Part shown: positions 8,190-15,734 of the stretch, in pieces
How the letters are laid out: the number at the start of each line of letters is the position of its first letter
How positions within the stretch are numbered: the first letter of the stretch is position 1
Source of the DNA: CAYNLG01 sp964397995
GTDB taxonomy: Bacteria > Planctomycetota > Phycisphaerae > FEN-1346
Length of the DNA: 37,615 nt
NCBI GenBank assembly: GCA_964397995.1
Contig: CAYNLG010000032.1
Span: 1-37,615 of the forward strand
Direction of reading: 5' to 3'
Made by a program: the position numbers and the translations under genes
The notes under the pieces: model-generated
What the model saw: only the letters and a program-made list of their open reading frames with translations
What the model was told of the DNA's origin: nothing
Database searches by the model: none

Positions 8190-8218
8190 TTGCGGCGGGG
8201 CGGCTTTCGCCCTAAAAT
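8190..8218 (+). promoter_or_regulatory. Promoter of the PIG-L deacetylase gene
   Basis: TTGCGG (8190-8195), a 17-nt spacer and TAAAAT (8213-8218). The TAAAAT box stands out in a G+C-rich spacer. The leader to the ATG at 8308 would be about 80 nt. Confidence 0.45.
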
Positions 8219-8307
8219 GCCCGGGTCCCGCGAAACGTGCCCGTGCGCTTCCGCCAGAGAGCCTAGCCCCGCGCGCGGCCGCGTGTCCAGCCAAAAGGAC
8301 TGCCGCT

Positions 8308-9012
8308 ATGGCCGAGACGCCGACCGTCGAGTACCTCGTCGTCGCGCCCCACCCGGACGACGCCGAACTGGGCATGGGCGGAACCATCGCGAAGCTGCTG
8401 GCGGCCGGGCGGACCGTCGGCGTTGTCGACCTGACAAGCGGCGAACCCACCCCCTATGGCGACCCGGAGACCCGCCGGGCTGAGACCGCGGCCGCCACCA
8501 AGCTCCTCGGCCTGACGCACCGCGAGAATCTGGGCCTCGTGAACCGCGAACTGGAGGCGACGCTGGCCGCCCGCGTCCTCTTGGCCGAGGCGTATCGCTG
8601 CCTGCGGCCGCATACCGTCTTCATCCCGTACTGGCGAGACAGCCACCCGGACCACCTGGCGGCGACGCAACTCGCGGTCCAGGCCCGGTTCCACGCGAAG
8701 CTGACGAAGACCGAGATGGCTGGCGAGCCGCACTGGCCCGCGCGGCTGCTGTTCTACTACTGCACGCACCTCAGGACCCACGAGGACGTGCAATTCATCC
8801 TGGACGTCTCGGCCACGTTCGAGATGAAAGCCGCCGCCGTCCGGTGCTATCAGAGCCAGTTCTGGACGGGACGGGGCGAGGCGGCCGGCGCGGTGCTGGG
8901 GTACGTCGAGACGCTGAACCGGTACTGGGGCGGCCTCGTCGGCCGGGTTTACGGCGAGGCCTTTGCGGTGCAGGAGGCGCTCGGTCTGGAGACGCTGGAC
9001 GGGGTCGTCTAG
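8308..9012 (+). CDS. PIG-L / BshB1-type zinc-dependent deacetylase
   Basis: A 234-residue cytoplasmic enzyme of the PIG-L fold. The zinc site is complete: 'APHPDDAELGMGG' (His15, Asp18) and 'RDSHPDHLAA' (His113 with Asp115/His116). The 'VVDLTSGEPTPYGDPETR' stretch, 'AAATKLLGLTHRENLGL' and the 'FIPYWRDSHPDH' turn match the BshB1 branch, which deacetylates GlcNAc-malate during bacillithiol synthesis; other members remove acetyl groups from different sugars. No bshA or bshC is nearby, so the substrate is unproven. The ATG at 8308 is preferred to far-upstream starts because an AAAAGGA site lies 10 nt before it and homologues begin here. It points away from the STN gene and is followed 53 nt later by the zinc-ribbon gene. 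Confidence 0.85.
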   Translation: MAETPTVEYLVVAPHPDDAELGMGGTIAKLLAAGRTVGVVDLTSGEPTPYGDPETRRAETAAATKLLGLTHRENLGLVNRELEATLAARVLLAEAYRCLRPHTVFIPYWRDSHPDHLAATQLAVQARFHAKLTKTEMAGEPHWPARLLFYYCTHLRTHEDVQFILDVSATFEMKAAAVRCYQSQFWTGRGEAAGAVLGYVETLNRYWGGLVGRVYGEAFAVQEALGLETLDGVV

Positions 9013-9065
9013 CCGCCGCCCGCGAATAGATGTCGCGCGGCGAACGTATAGCCCCGGGGGTGACG

Positions 9066-9872
9066 ATGCTGACGTGCCCGGCGTGCGACATCCCGCTCTG
9101 CCACGTGCGATACGAGGGCATGCCGCTCCACGTGTGCCCGGACTGCGGCGGGACGCTGGTGCGGCGGCTGCGCCTCGGGACCATCCGCCGCAAGCAGGAG
9201 CGCACGTGGACCGAGGCCGAGAAGGCGGAGCTGGCGGCCCGGGCGGCCCAGAACGACCGCCCGCTCGAGACCCGTTGCCCGCTGTGCCTGCAGGACATGA
9301 AAAAGCTGCTGGTGCGGCACGGGACGGTGGTCTTTCACCCCGACCGGTGCGACGCCTGCGATGCCTTGTGGCTGGATCGCGGGGAACTGGAGCTCGCGCA
9401 GATCGTCCATGAGGAGGAGCGGGCGAACCTGACGGAAAAGGAACTGAGGGACCGGGAGCGGCAGGCCCTGGCGCTGATCCGGATTCGGGAGGGGTTGGTG
9501 CGGGACCGGCCGGAGGACGACCCGCTGCAGATCGTCCCGACGGGCGCCGGGCTCCTTGCCGGCCCGTTGGGCGCGGCGGGCGCGGGGGTGCTGGCGACGG
9601 CCCTCGGGGCGGTCCGCGAACGCCTGCAGCCGGACGGGTACCTGGACTTCGGCGCCATGCCGCGCGGCGCGGCCGCCGTGGCCGCCCGCCGGGCCGAAAA
9701 GGCCCGGGAGGACGGGCCGCGCCCGCGACGCCCGCAGGTGGCCGCGCGGGCGGACGCTCCGCTGCCGGGCATGCGGACCACCTGGCACGACCACCTCCTG
9801 ACGGCCGCCTTGGTGGCCCTGATGGTCGTGGCGGTCGTTCTGCTGGTCCTGTGGCTGGTGTACGGGCCTTGA
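9066..9872 (+). CDS. Zinc-ribbon (zf-TFIIB-like) protein with C-terminal membrane anchor
   Basis: A 268-residue protein with two zinc ribbons. The first uses Cys4/Cys7 and Cys24/Cys27 (CPACDIPLC ... CPDCGG); the second Cys71/Cys74 and Cys95/Cys98 (CPLC ... CDACDALWLDRGELEL), which is the zf-TFIIB hallmark. A charged helical part, a Gly/Ala-rich hydrophobic stretch (LLAGPLGAAGAGVLATALG) and an Arg/Ala-rich linker lead to a terminal membrane helix (about residues 243-266, LLTAALVALMVVAVVLLVLW). The ribbons would thus sit on the cytoplasmic face. The ATG at 9066 is chosen over 9030 because it follows GGGGG by 5 nt and homologues begin directly at the first CxxC. Such proteins lack an assigned role; protein or RNA contact at the membrane is a guess. 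Confidence 0.75.
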   Translation: MLTCPACDIPLCHVRYEGMPLHVCPDCGGTLVRRLRLGTIRRKQERTWTEAEKAELAARAAQNDRPLETRCPLCLQDMKKLLVRHGTVVFHPDRCDACDALWLDRGELELAQIVHEEERANLTEKELRDRERQALALIRIREGLVRDRPEDDPLQIVPTGAGLLAGPLGAAGAGVLATALGAVRERLQPDGYLDFGAMPRGAAAVAARRAEKAREDGPRPRRPQVAARADAPLPGMRTTWHDHLLTAALVALMVVAVVLLVLWLVYGP

Positions 9873-9883
9873 GCCTCGCCCGC

Positions 9884-9912
9884 TTGGCGAGGCGGCCGGG
9901 CGCGGGTATACT
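9884..9912 (+). promoter_or_regulatory. Promoter of the TlpA-like thioredoxin gene
   Basis: TTGGCG (9884-9889), a 17-nt spacer and TATACT (9907-9912). It lies just after the stop of the zinc-ribbon gene (9872) and gives a leader of about 55 nt to the ATG at 9974. Confidence 0.55.
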
Positions 9913-9973
9913 GGGACGTGCCCCGCGGACCGTCAGCGGGGCACACGTTGTGCGAACGGGGAGGAGTCGAACG

Positions 9974-11179
9974 ATGCGAACAGCAACGAGCATGATAGCG
10001 CTGGCACTGGTGGCCATGGCGGCCGCGCCCGCCGCGGCCGAGTTGCCGGTGGGCTCGACGGCGCGGGAGATCTATGCCACGGAGTGGCTCAACGTGCCGG
10101 GGCCTGTGTCGCTCCAGGCGTTGCGGGGGCGGATCGTCGTTGTCGAGTTCTGGGCCACGTGGTGCGGCCCCTGCCGCACGTCCATCCCGCACTTGAACGA
10201 ACTGCACAAACAGTACGCCAAGCAGGGCGTCGTCATCATCGGCCTCACGCGCGAGACCGGGACGAGCATCGAAACGTTCGTCCGCCAGATGGGCATGGAG
10301 TACGTCGTCGGCTTAGGATCGCGGTCGGACGACGTTTACGGTGTGGGCGGCATCCCACACGCGTGGGTGATCGACCCGTCGGGCAAAGTGACGTGGCACG
10401 GCCATCCGGCCAGCGGCTTGGACGGGGCCCTGGAGAGGCAACTCCGCGAGACGCCGCCTTCCCTCATGGACCCCAAGGCGAAGGCCGCCTGCCTGAAGCT
10501 GCTCGACCAGGTCGACGCGGCCATGGGCGAGAAGAACTACCGGGTGGCGTCGGTGCTGCTCCGGAAGCTCGAGCGGCCGGAGGACGATGCGGAGGTCGAG
10601 ACGCGGGTGGAGGCCGTACGCGAGAAGCTTGGCGAGGTCGCCGAGGCGGGCCTCGCCGGCGCCGAGGCCATGGTCAAGAAAGAGAAGTTCTACGAGGCCT
10701 CGGTCATGTACCAGGGGATTGCGACGTTCGTGCCGGGTTCGCCGGCGGCCGAGAAGGCGACGGCGGCCCTGGCGGCGCTCATGAAGGACCCGAAGGCCCG
10801 GGCCGCCATCGACGCCGCCCGCAAGGAACGCGCCGCCGCGGAGGCCCTCGCCGGGGTGCCGACCGAGGTCGGTCCGAGAACGGTCGAGACGGTCCTCGCG
10901 AAGCTCGATGCCGTGGCCAAGGCCCATCCGGGCACCCAGGCCGGGGCCGACGCCCAGGCCCGGGCCGAGGCGCTGCGGGGCAACGCGGAACTGATGCAGG
11001 CGGCGCAAGAGGCCGAGGCCGAGCAGCAGTGCTCCGGCTGGCTCTCAATGGCCCGCAACTACATCAAGGCGGGCCTGCCGGACAAGGCGCGGCCGCACCT
11101 CGAGAAGGTGATCGCTGAGTACGGCAGCACGGCGTACGCGGAGGAGGCCCGCGCGATGCTCAAGGAACTCGACGGCTAG
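9974..11179 (+). CDS. Secreted TlpA-like thioredoxin with helical repeat tail
   Basis: A 401-residue exported protein. Signal peptide at residues 1-22 (ending AAPAAAE). Residues ~25-165 are a TlpA/ResA-type thioredoxin fold: 'VVVEFWATWCGPCRTSIPHL' holds the redox pair Cys64/Cys67, and 'GVGGIPHAWVIDPSGK' holds the cis-proline. This domain normally reduces disulfides in the periplasm, for example before haem attachment. Residues ~175-401 form helical repeats (LDQVDAAMGEKNYRVASVLL, then ARNYIKAGLPDKARPHLEKV), TPR-like at the end, which is unusual length for TlpA and suggests a docking tail. GGGGAGGAG precedes the ATG. The gene is monocistronic, flanked by its promoter and a hairpin terminator; the next gene is convergent and encodes a possible c-type haem protein. 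Confidence 0.88.
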   Translation: MRTATSMIALALVAMAAAPAAAELPVGSTAREIYATEWLNVPGPVSLQALRGRIVVVEFWATWCGPCRTSIPHLNELHKQYAKQGVVIIGLTRETGTSIETFVRQMGMEYVVGLGSRSDDVYGVGGIPHAWVIDPSGKVTWHGHPASGLDGALERQLRETPPSLMDPKAKAACLKLLDQVDAAMGEKNYRVASVLLRKLERPEDDAEVETRVEAVREKLGEVAEAGLAGAEAMVKKEKFYEASVMYQGIATFVPGSPAAEKATAALAALMKDPKARAAIDAARKERAAAEALAGVPTEVGPRTVETVLAKLDAVAKAHPGTQAGADAQARAEALRGNAELMQAAQEAEAEQQCSGWLSMARNYIKAGLPDKARPHLEKVIAEYGSTAYAEEARAMLKELDG

Positions 11180-11221
11180 GCCGCGCCGGTCGCGGTCCGG
11201 CGGCCGATCCCAGCGCAAGAC

Positions 11222-11264
11222 AACGGCCGACGGCTCCCTGAGCCGCCGGCCGTTCCGTTTCTTT
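11222..11264 (+). terminator. Rho-independent terminator after the TlpA-like gene
   Basis: A 14-bp stem (11222-11235 with 11241-11254, one A-C mismatch), a CCCTG loop and a T-rich run CCGTTTCTTT. It lies between convergent genes and so may stop transcription from both sides, though only the plus side has the T run. Confidence 0.75.
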
Positions 11265-11278
11265 GGGTGGGGCAGGGC

Positions 11279-12037
11279 CTAGTTGTTGTCGAAGACCGCC
11301 CCGCCTTCGCCGCCCGCGCCCTTGTTGAAGATCCGCTCGGTGTCCGTGAGCAGCATGTCGATCCACTTGACGCCGGCGCGATAAACGGCGTCGTTCTGGG
11401 TGCGGATGGACTTCTGCGGGTGGCCGGTCTCCTTGCCGCCCATCGGGATGCTCAGGATGCGGCTCTCCTCGGGGCTGGTCCGGTTCAGGTATGGCTGGAT
11501 GGCGACGAAGTTCTGGGCCATCGTCCGCTCGGAGGTGGTGGCGGAGCGGACGAGGACGAACTTGGCCTCGGCGTTGCCGCCGCCGTGGCAGCGCGGCGAG
11601 GCGCACCGCGAGATCAGCGTTCCCTGGAAGTCGCGGAACGCCTGCATCACCTTCGGCGTCTCGCGCTCCCAGATCTCCTTGATCTCCTCGTCGCTGACCG
11701 CGACCGCCGCAATGACGCCGGGCGCCCCTTCGCCGCTTTCGGCCTGGTCCTCCTCGGCGCCCACGAGCAGGTACAGCAGGTACCGCAGGCGGGCGTCCTC
11801 CTTCGCCTCGGCCAGCGCCTCCCGCGTGTGCTTCTCGGCCTCGTTCAGCATCTCGTTCTGGTAGCACCACTTGGCCAGTTCGTAGGCCTGGTCGACGTTG
11901 CCGGCCTCCAGAGTGGCCAAGCGGTTCTCGTACTCGCGCTGTGCCGCCGCCGTCTGCGCGGTTACCGCGGCCGCCAGCACCATCAGCGCAAGCGCCGCCA
12001 TGGCCACCACCGCCAGCACCAGGGGAAATCCCTTCAT
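11279..12037 (-). CDS. Secreted protein with CX4CH motif and helical N-terminal part
   Basis: A 252-residue exported protein with a long hydrophobic signal or anchor (residues 1-28, MKGFPLVLAVVAMAALALMV...). Residues ~35-95 form a TPR-like helical pair (NVDQAYELAKWCYQNEMLNE, AEKHTREALAEAKE). In the second half 'LISRCASPRCHGGGN' gives Cys145-X4-Cys150-His151, a spaced-out version of the CXXCH c-type haem site; similar CX4CH motifs are used by some cytochromes, so haem attachment is possible but unproven. Two ATGs compete: 12037 has AAAGGTGG at a proper 8-nt distance and is used here, 12043 has only 2 nt. Family not recognised. It shares orientation with yggS, 99 nt upstream, and converges on the TlpA-like gene, which would be a fitting redox partner. 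Confidence 0.8.
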   Translation of the reverse strand: MKGFPLVLAVVAMAALALMVLAAAVTAQTAAAQREYENRLATLEAGNVDQAYELAKWCYQNEMLNEAEKHTREALAEAKEDARLRYLLYLLVGAEEDQAESGEGAPGVIAAVAVSDEEIKEIWERETPKVMQAFRDFQGTLISRCASPRCHGGGNAEAKFVLVRSATTSERTMAQNFVAIQPYLNRTSPEESRILSIPMGGKETGHPQKSIRTQNDAVYRAGVKWIDMLLTDTERIFNKGAGGEGGAVFDNN

Positions 12038-12136
12038 TGCCATACCACCTTTCTGCGAAGACCCGCGCACAGGCTACCGCGGGCGGCCGCCGTCGTGCAA
12101 GCCAAAAGACCCGCACCCGCCCGGCGGGCCCCGGTC

Positions 12137-12838
12137 TCAGGCGAACAGCGCGCTGCCCACGCGCACGAGGGTCGCCCCCTCCTCGACGGCCACCTCGAAG
12201 TCCTGGGTCATTCCCATCGACAGGGCCTCGAGCGGGGCCGGCAGGTCGGCCTCGCGGTTCAGCCGGTCGCGCAGCTCGCGCAGACCCGCGAACACCGGCC
12301 GCGCCGCCTCCGCTTCGGCCACCAGCGGCGCCATCGTCATGAGGCCCGCGAGTTCGATGCCCGGCAGGGCGGCCGCCTCGGAAGCGACGCGCGCGGCCTC
12401 GCCGGGCGCGACGCCATGCTTGGCGTCTTCCCCGGCCACGTTCACCTCCAGCAGGCAACGGACCCGTTCGGGGGCTCCGTCCCGGGCGGCCCGGTCGCTC
12501 AGACTCTGGGCGAGCCGCACCGAATCCAGGCTGTGGATGAGCATGGCGTGAGGCAGGATGTACTTGACCTTGTTGCGCTGAAGGTGGCCGATCATGTGCC
12601 AGCGGACCACCTCGGCGCGGAGCAGCTCCGCCCGGTGGGCGAGCTGCTGGGCCCGGTTCTCGCCGAGGTCGGTCTGGCCGGCGGCCACGAGGACGCCGAC
12701 GGCGTCCTCGGAGGCCGCCTTCGTGACGGCCACCAGCGTGACGGCGTCGGCGGGTCGGCCGCTCCGTGTCGCCGCGGCCCCGATGCGGTCGCGGACGTCG
12801 GCCAGGTTGGCGAGAATGCGGTCCGGCGTGGGCTCCAT
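12137..12838 (-). CDS. yggS: YggS-type pyridoxal-phosphate homeostasis protein
   Basis: A 233-residue cytoplasmic PLP-binding single-domain TIM barrel related to alanine racemase. Lys40 in 'VTLVAVTKAASEDAV' is the Schiff-base lysine; 'GENRAQQL', 'WHMIGHLQRNKVKYI' and 'SMGMTQDFEVAVEEGATLVR' are family signatures, the last three making the phosphate pocket. The protein buffers free PLP and shapes amino and keto acid pools; it has no firm enzymatic activity. The ATG at 12838 gives standard length; no good ribosome site precedes it. A TACACT box lies at 12851-12846, only 8 nt before the ATG, with a poor -35, so a leaderless message is possible. It usually travels with cell-division or proline genes; neither is here. 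Confidence 0.93.
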   Translation of the reverse strand: MEPTPDRILANLADVRDRIGAAATRSGRPADAVTLVAVTKAASEDAVGVLVAAGQTDLGENRAQQLAHRAELLRAEVVRWHMIGHLQRNKVKYILPHAMLIHSLDSVRLAQSLSDRAARDGAPERVRCLLEVNVAGEDAKHGVAPGEAARVASEAAALPGIELAGLMTMAPLVAEAEAARPVFAGLRELRDRLNREADLPAPLEALSMGMTQDFEVAVEEGATLVRVGSALFA

Positions 12839-12971
12839 GCCGGTCAGTGTACGGTCTGGGCACGGCGGCCTGCAAGGCCGACACCGGACCGCTCTCCGGG
12901 CGGGGGACGCCCTTGCCCCCGGCGCTCCCCCGGACGCCCGCCGGCACCCCCGGCGCGGGTCGCCTTCTAAC

Positions 12972-12988
12972 CCGTTGGCAAGCAACGG
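12972..12988. repeat. Inverted repeat upstream of the lyase promoter
   Basis: CCGTTG - 5 nt - CAACGG, a perfect 6-bp inverted repeat 11 nt upstream of the -35 box of the dockerin-bearing lyase gene. Its place suits a regulator site, and it could equally be a chance hairpin in G+C-rich DNA. Confidence 0.3.
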
Positions 12989-12999
12989 CTTAGTCCAAC

Positions 13000-13027
13000 T
13001 TGCCTGAAGCCGTTTGGCGGGTATACT
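13000..13027 (+). promoter_or_regulatory. Promoter of the dockerin-bearing lyase gene
   Basis: TTGCCT (13000-13005), a 16-nt spacer and TATACT (13022-13027). The leader to the ATG at 13113 would be about 80 nt. Confidence 0.55.
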
Positions 13028-13112
13028 GTATGGGGCGACAACGCCAGGAAGGCGGAGTTGCCGCGCCATACAGGACGGGGGGCAGGGCAATGCTGCCAGA
13101 GAGGGCTATGCC

Positions 13113-15542
13113 ATGAGGCCGTTGTCTCTTCGATGCGGCCGCGGGACTCGGTGGACACGCTCCGCTCTCGCGGTGGCCTTGGTCGTTGCTTCGGTGGCGG
13201 CCGGCGCGTCGGCCCAGCCGCGCCTCTTCTTCGACAGCGGCGATATCGCCACACTACGGCTCAGGGTCTCGACCCAGGAGCCCTACCAGTCGATGTGGAA
13301 CGCCCTGATGGCGATCCCCAACATCGAGCCCGACCCGGCCGACCCCGACCCCGACCCCGACAAGACCCGCCGGTACGAGTACTCGTATAATGCTCGCAAC
13401 AACGCCATGCGCTACGTCCTGACGGGCAACACGGCGTACGCGGACGCCGCGAAGACCTATACCCTCTGGCTGGTCAACGATACCCGCTGGGCCGACCCCA
13501 GCTATCGGGCGCTGACCCGTTCGATGGCGGCCTATGGGGCGGCCATCGCCTACGACCTCTGCAAGGACGCCTGGGACACGACGACCAACGACCTCGTCAG
13601 CCAGAAGCTCGTCGACATGGGCGCCAGCCTCCGGGCCTCCGGCGGCGGCGGGTACCCGAGCGGATGGGGCAACAACTGGCGAGCCGTCCGGTACTGCGGC
13701 ATGGGCATGTGCTACCTCGCGACCGACAGCGTCGATGAGACCACCCGGGCCGCCGAGGTCCAGCACGCCTTCGACAAGACCGTCGATTACTTCGACGCGA
13801 ACCTCTCGACCGACCCCGACGCCATGGGCTGGAACCCCGAGGGGGGCGGCTACACGTTCTACCCGGCCTCGTTCTGGGCCCCGTTCAACGCCGCCGTCAA
13901 GCGCTACAACCCGGCCATGGATTTCCTCGCGGAGAACGTGGCGGTCCAGCACACGCTGGTAGCGGCCAACTTCGTCGCCCTGCCGTACGACCGCGGCCCG
14001 AGCTGGTACGGCACGCGGTACGGATTCCACCCCGACTACTCGGACGACAACCCCCACTGGGACCCGCAGGGCGTCGGCGGCGCGTGGTTCCAGAACGTCG
14101 CCCCCGTCGACATCGGCCCCATGAAGTGGATCTACGACCACTTCCTGGGTTCCGCCGTGGGCGGCACGTACGACACCGACCGGGCCGGCGTCCTCTACTC
14201 GATCGTCTACTACCCCGACGACGTCCCGGCCGAGAACCCGGCCGACGTCTGGGGCCTGACCTACATGGACCCGGCGTTCGGCATCACGGCCTTCCGCAAC
14301 CGGTTCCAGGACGCCGATGATTTCGTTGCCCAGCTCAACGCCAAGGAACGGGCTCCCAGCCAGACCCACAAGGGTGCGGACTGCAACGGGTTCCGCCTCG
14401 GCGGCTACGGCACCCTCTGGGCCGTCGGCTCCGGCCGCACCAGCGATCCGCGCGGCCAGACGACCGTGTTCCCCTATGACCCCGAGACGTACGATTCGGG
14501 CAACAAGAACGCCTACGTCAACACCGGCGCCCTCGGCCAGCTCATCGCCTTCCACGGCCGCGACCCGGGCGACGGCTACGCCATCGCCACCGGCTCCAGC
14601 ATGCACACGACGGACCACAAGCGGCGGATGATCGTCGATTACTCGGGCCTTTCCGGCTCGGACGCCGTCTTCGTCATCGCCGACACCAGCCTCGACGGCA
14701 CGTGGTGGCGTCTGAACACGCTCGAGACGAACTCTGTCGTCACGACCGCCGACGGCTTCATCATCACCAACCCGGACGGCGACTCGCTCTACGGCACCGT
14801 CCTCCTCGGTGACACCACGACGCTCCGCACGGGCCGGTTCACGCGCGGCAGCGGGTTCGGCTTCGAGGGCGTCAGCTACGACGAGAATGTCTGGGTCGAC
14901 TTCAACAGCCCGACCGGCCAGTTCCTGGTCGTCCTGGTGGCCGTGGAAGACGGCGGCGTTCCGCCCGAGGTGACCTGGAGCGGCAGCACGCTGGACGACG
15001 CCGTGACGATCCACGTCGGCTCGCAGTGGTTCACGATCGATGACGAGGTCATCGACGCCTTCTCCTGGCAGCCTCAGCCGCCGGTGGTGGCGGTCACGGC
15101 GCCCGACGGCGGGGCGGCCCTCGCCCACGGCACGGCCGTGACGGTCGAGGCCTCGGCCTCCGACCCCGACGGTGAGGTCGTCTCGGTCGCGTTCTATGCC
15201 GGCGCGACCCAGATCGGCTTTGACGACACGCCCGAGGACGGCTTCTCCTGCACCTGGACCGGCTTCGGCTTCGGGCCGCACGACCTGACCGCCGTCGCCA
15301 CAGGTAACGACACCCAGGAGACCGTCTCCGACCCGGTGGCCGTGGAGGTCTTCCTGGGCGGCGACGCCACGCGCGACGGCATCGTCGACACGGCCGACTA
15401 CTTCCGCCTCTCGGGCAACTGGTACAAACCGGGCGGCTGGGACGACGGCGACTTCAACGGCGACGGCGTCGTCGATACCGCCGACTACTTCATTCTGAGC
15501 GGCAACTGGGGCGACTCCGTGCCGACCGGCGCGGGCGAGTAG
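13113..15542 (+). CDS. Secreted heparinase II/III- or alginate-lyase-like protein with dockerin-like C-terminus
   Basis: An 809-residue exported protein; signal peptide through about residue 34 (ALAVALVVASVAAGASA). Residues ~35-340 are an alpha-helical toroid of the polysaccharide lyase kind (YAARNNAMRYVLTGN-like helices, 'GWGNNWRAVRYCGMG', then 'WNPEGGGYTFYPASFW'). The following beta-sandwich contains 'QTHKGADCNGFRLGGYGTLW', which looks like the HxHxDxxSF...G block of heparinase II/III enzymes. Near residues 655-745 lies an Ig-like domain (VVAVTAPDGGAALAHG, then AVTVEASASDPDGEVVSVAF). The end holds two EF-hand-like dockerin repeats at about residues 751-770 and 780-799 (DGIVDTADYFRLSGNW, then DGVVDTADYFILSGNWG). 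Likely role: eliminative cleavage of an acidic polysaccharide outside the cell. Substrate cannot be read from the sequence. No cohesin or scaffoldin is in the window. Confidence 0.8.
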   Translation: MRPLSLRCGRGTRWTRSALAVALVVASVAAGASAQPRLFFDSGDIATLRLRVSTQEPYQSMWNALMAIPNIEPDPADPDPDPDKTRRYEYSYNARNNAMRYVLTGNTAYADAAKTYTLWLVNDTRWADPSYRALTRSMAAYGAAIAYDLCKDAWDTTTNDLVSQKLVDMGASLRASGGGGYPSGWGNNWRAVRYCGMGMCYLATDSVDETTRAAEVQHAFDKTVDYFDANLSTDPDAMGWNPEGGGYTFYPASFWAPFNAAVKRYNPAMDFLAENVAVQHTLVAANFVALPYDRGPSWYGTRYGFHPDYSDDNPHWDPQGVGGAWFQNVAPVDIGPMKWIYDHFLGSAVGGTYDTDRAGVLYSIVYYPDDVPAENPADVWGLTYMDPAFGITAFRNRFQDADDFVAQLNAKERAPSQTHKGADCNGFRLGGYGTLWAVGSGRTSDPRGQTTVFPYDPETYDSGNKNAYVNTGALGQLIAFHGRDPGDGYAIATGSSMHTTDHKRRMIVDYSGLSGSDAVFVIADTSLDGTWWRLNTLETNSVVTTADGFIITNPDGDSLYGTVLLGDTTTLRTGRFTRGSGFGFEGVSYDENVWVDFNSPTGQFLVVLVAVEDGGVPPEVTWSGSTLDDAVTIHVGSQWFTIDDEVIDAFSWQPQPPVVAVTAPDGGAALAHGTAVTVEASASDPDGEVVSVAFYAGATQIGFDDTPEDGFSCTWTGFGFGPHDLTAVATGNDTQETVSDPVAVEVFLGGDATRDGIVDTADYFRLSGNWYKPGGWDDGDFNGDGVVDTADYFILSGNWGDSVPTGAGE

Positions 15543-15560
15543 AGCCCTCACATGCACACG

Positions 15561-15600
15561 CGACGGCGGGCGGCTCCACGCGGGCCGCCCGTCGCCTTTC
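15561..15600 (+). terminator. Probable terminator after the dockerin-bearing lyase
   Basis: A stem of 7 bp (15568-15574 with 15584-15590) extended by 4 bp beyond a 3-nt bulge (15561-15564 with 15591-15594), followed by CCTTTC. It begins 18 nt after the stop codon. The T run is poor. Confidence 0.4.
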
Positions 15601-15734
15601 GTGCCCGGCGCGGCCCGGACGTCGCCTTCCCGGGCGGAAAAGGCGCTTGTCGCGATGCCGTGCGCTTCCTACCCTTGAACGTCAGCCCTGTCGCTGCCGG
15701 GCTGCCGACGCGACACGTCTTTAAAGGATGCCAC

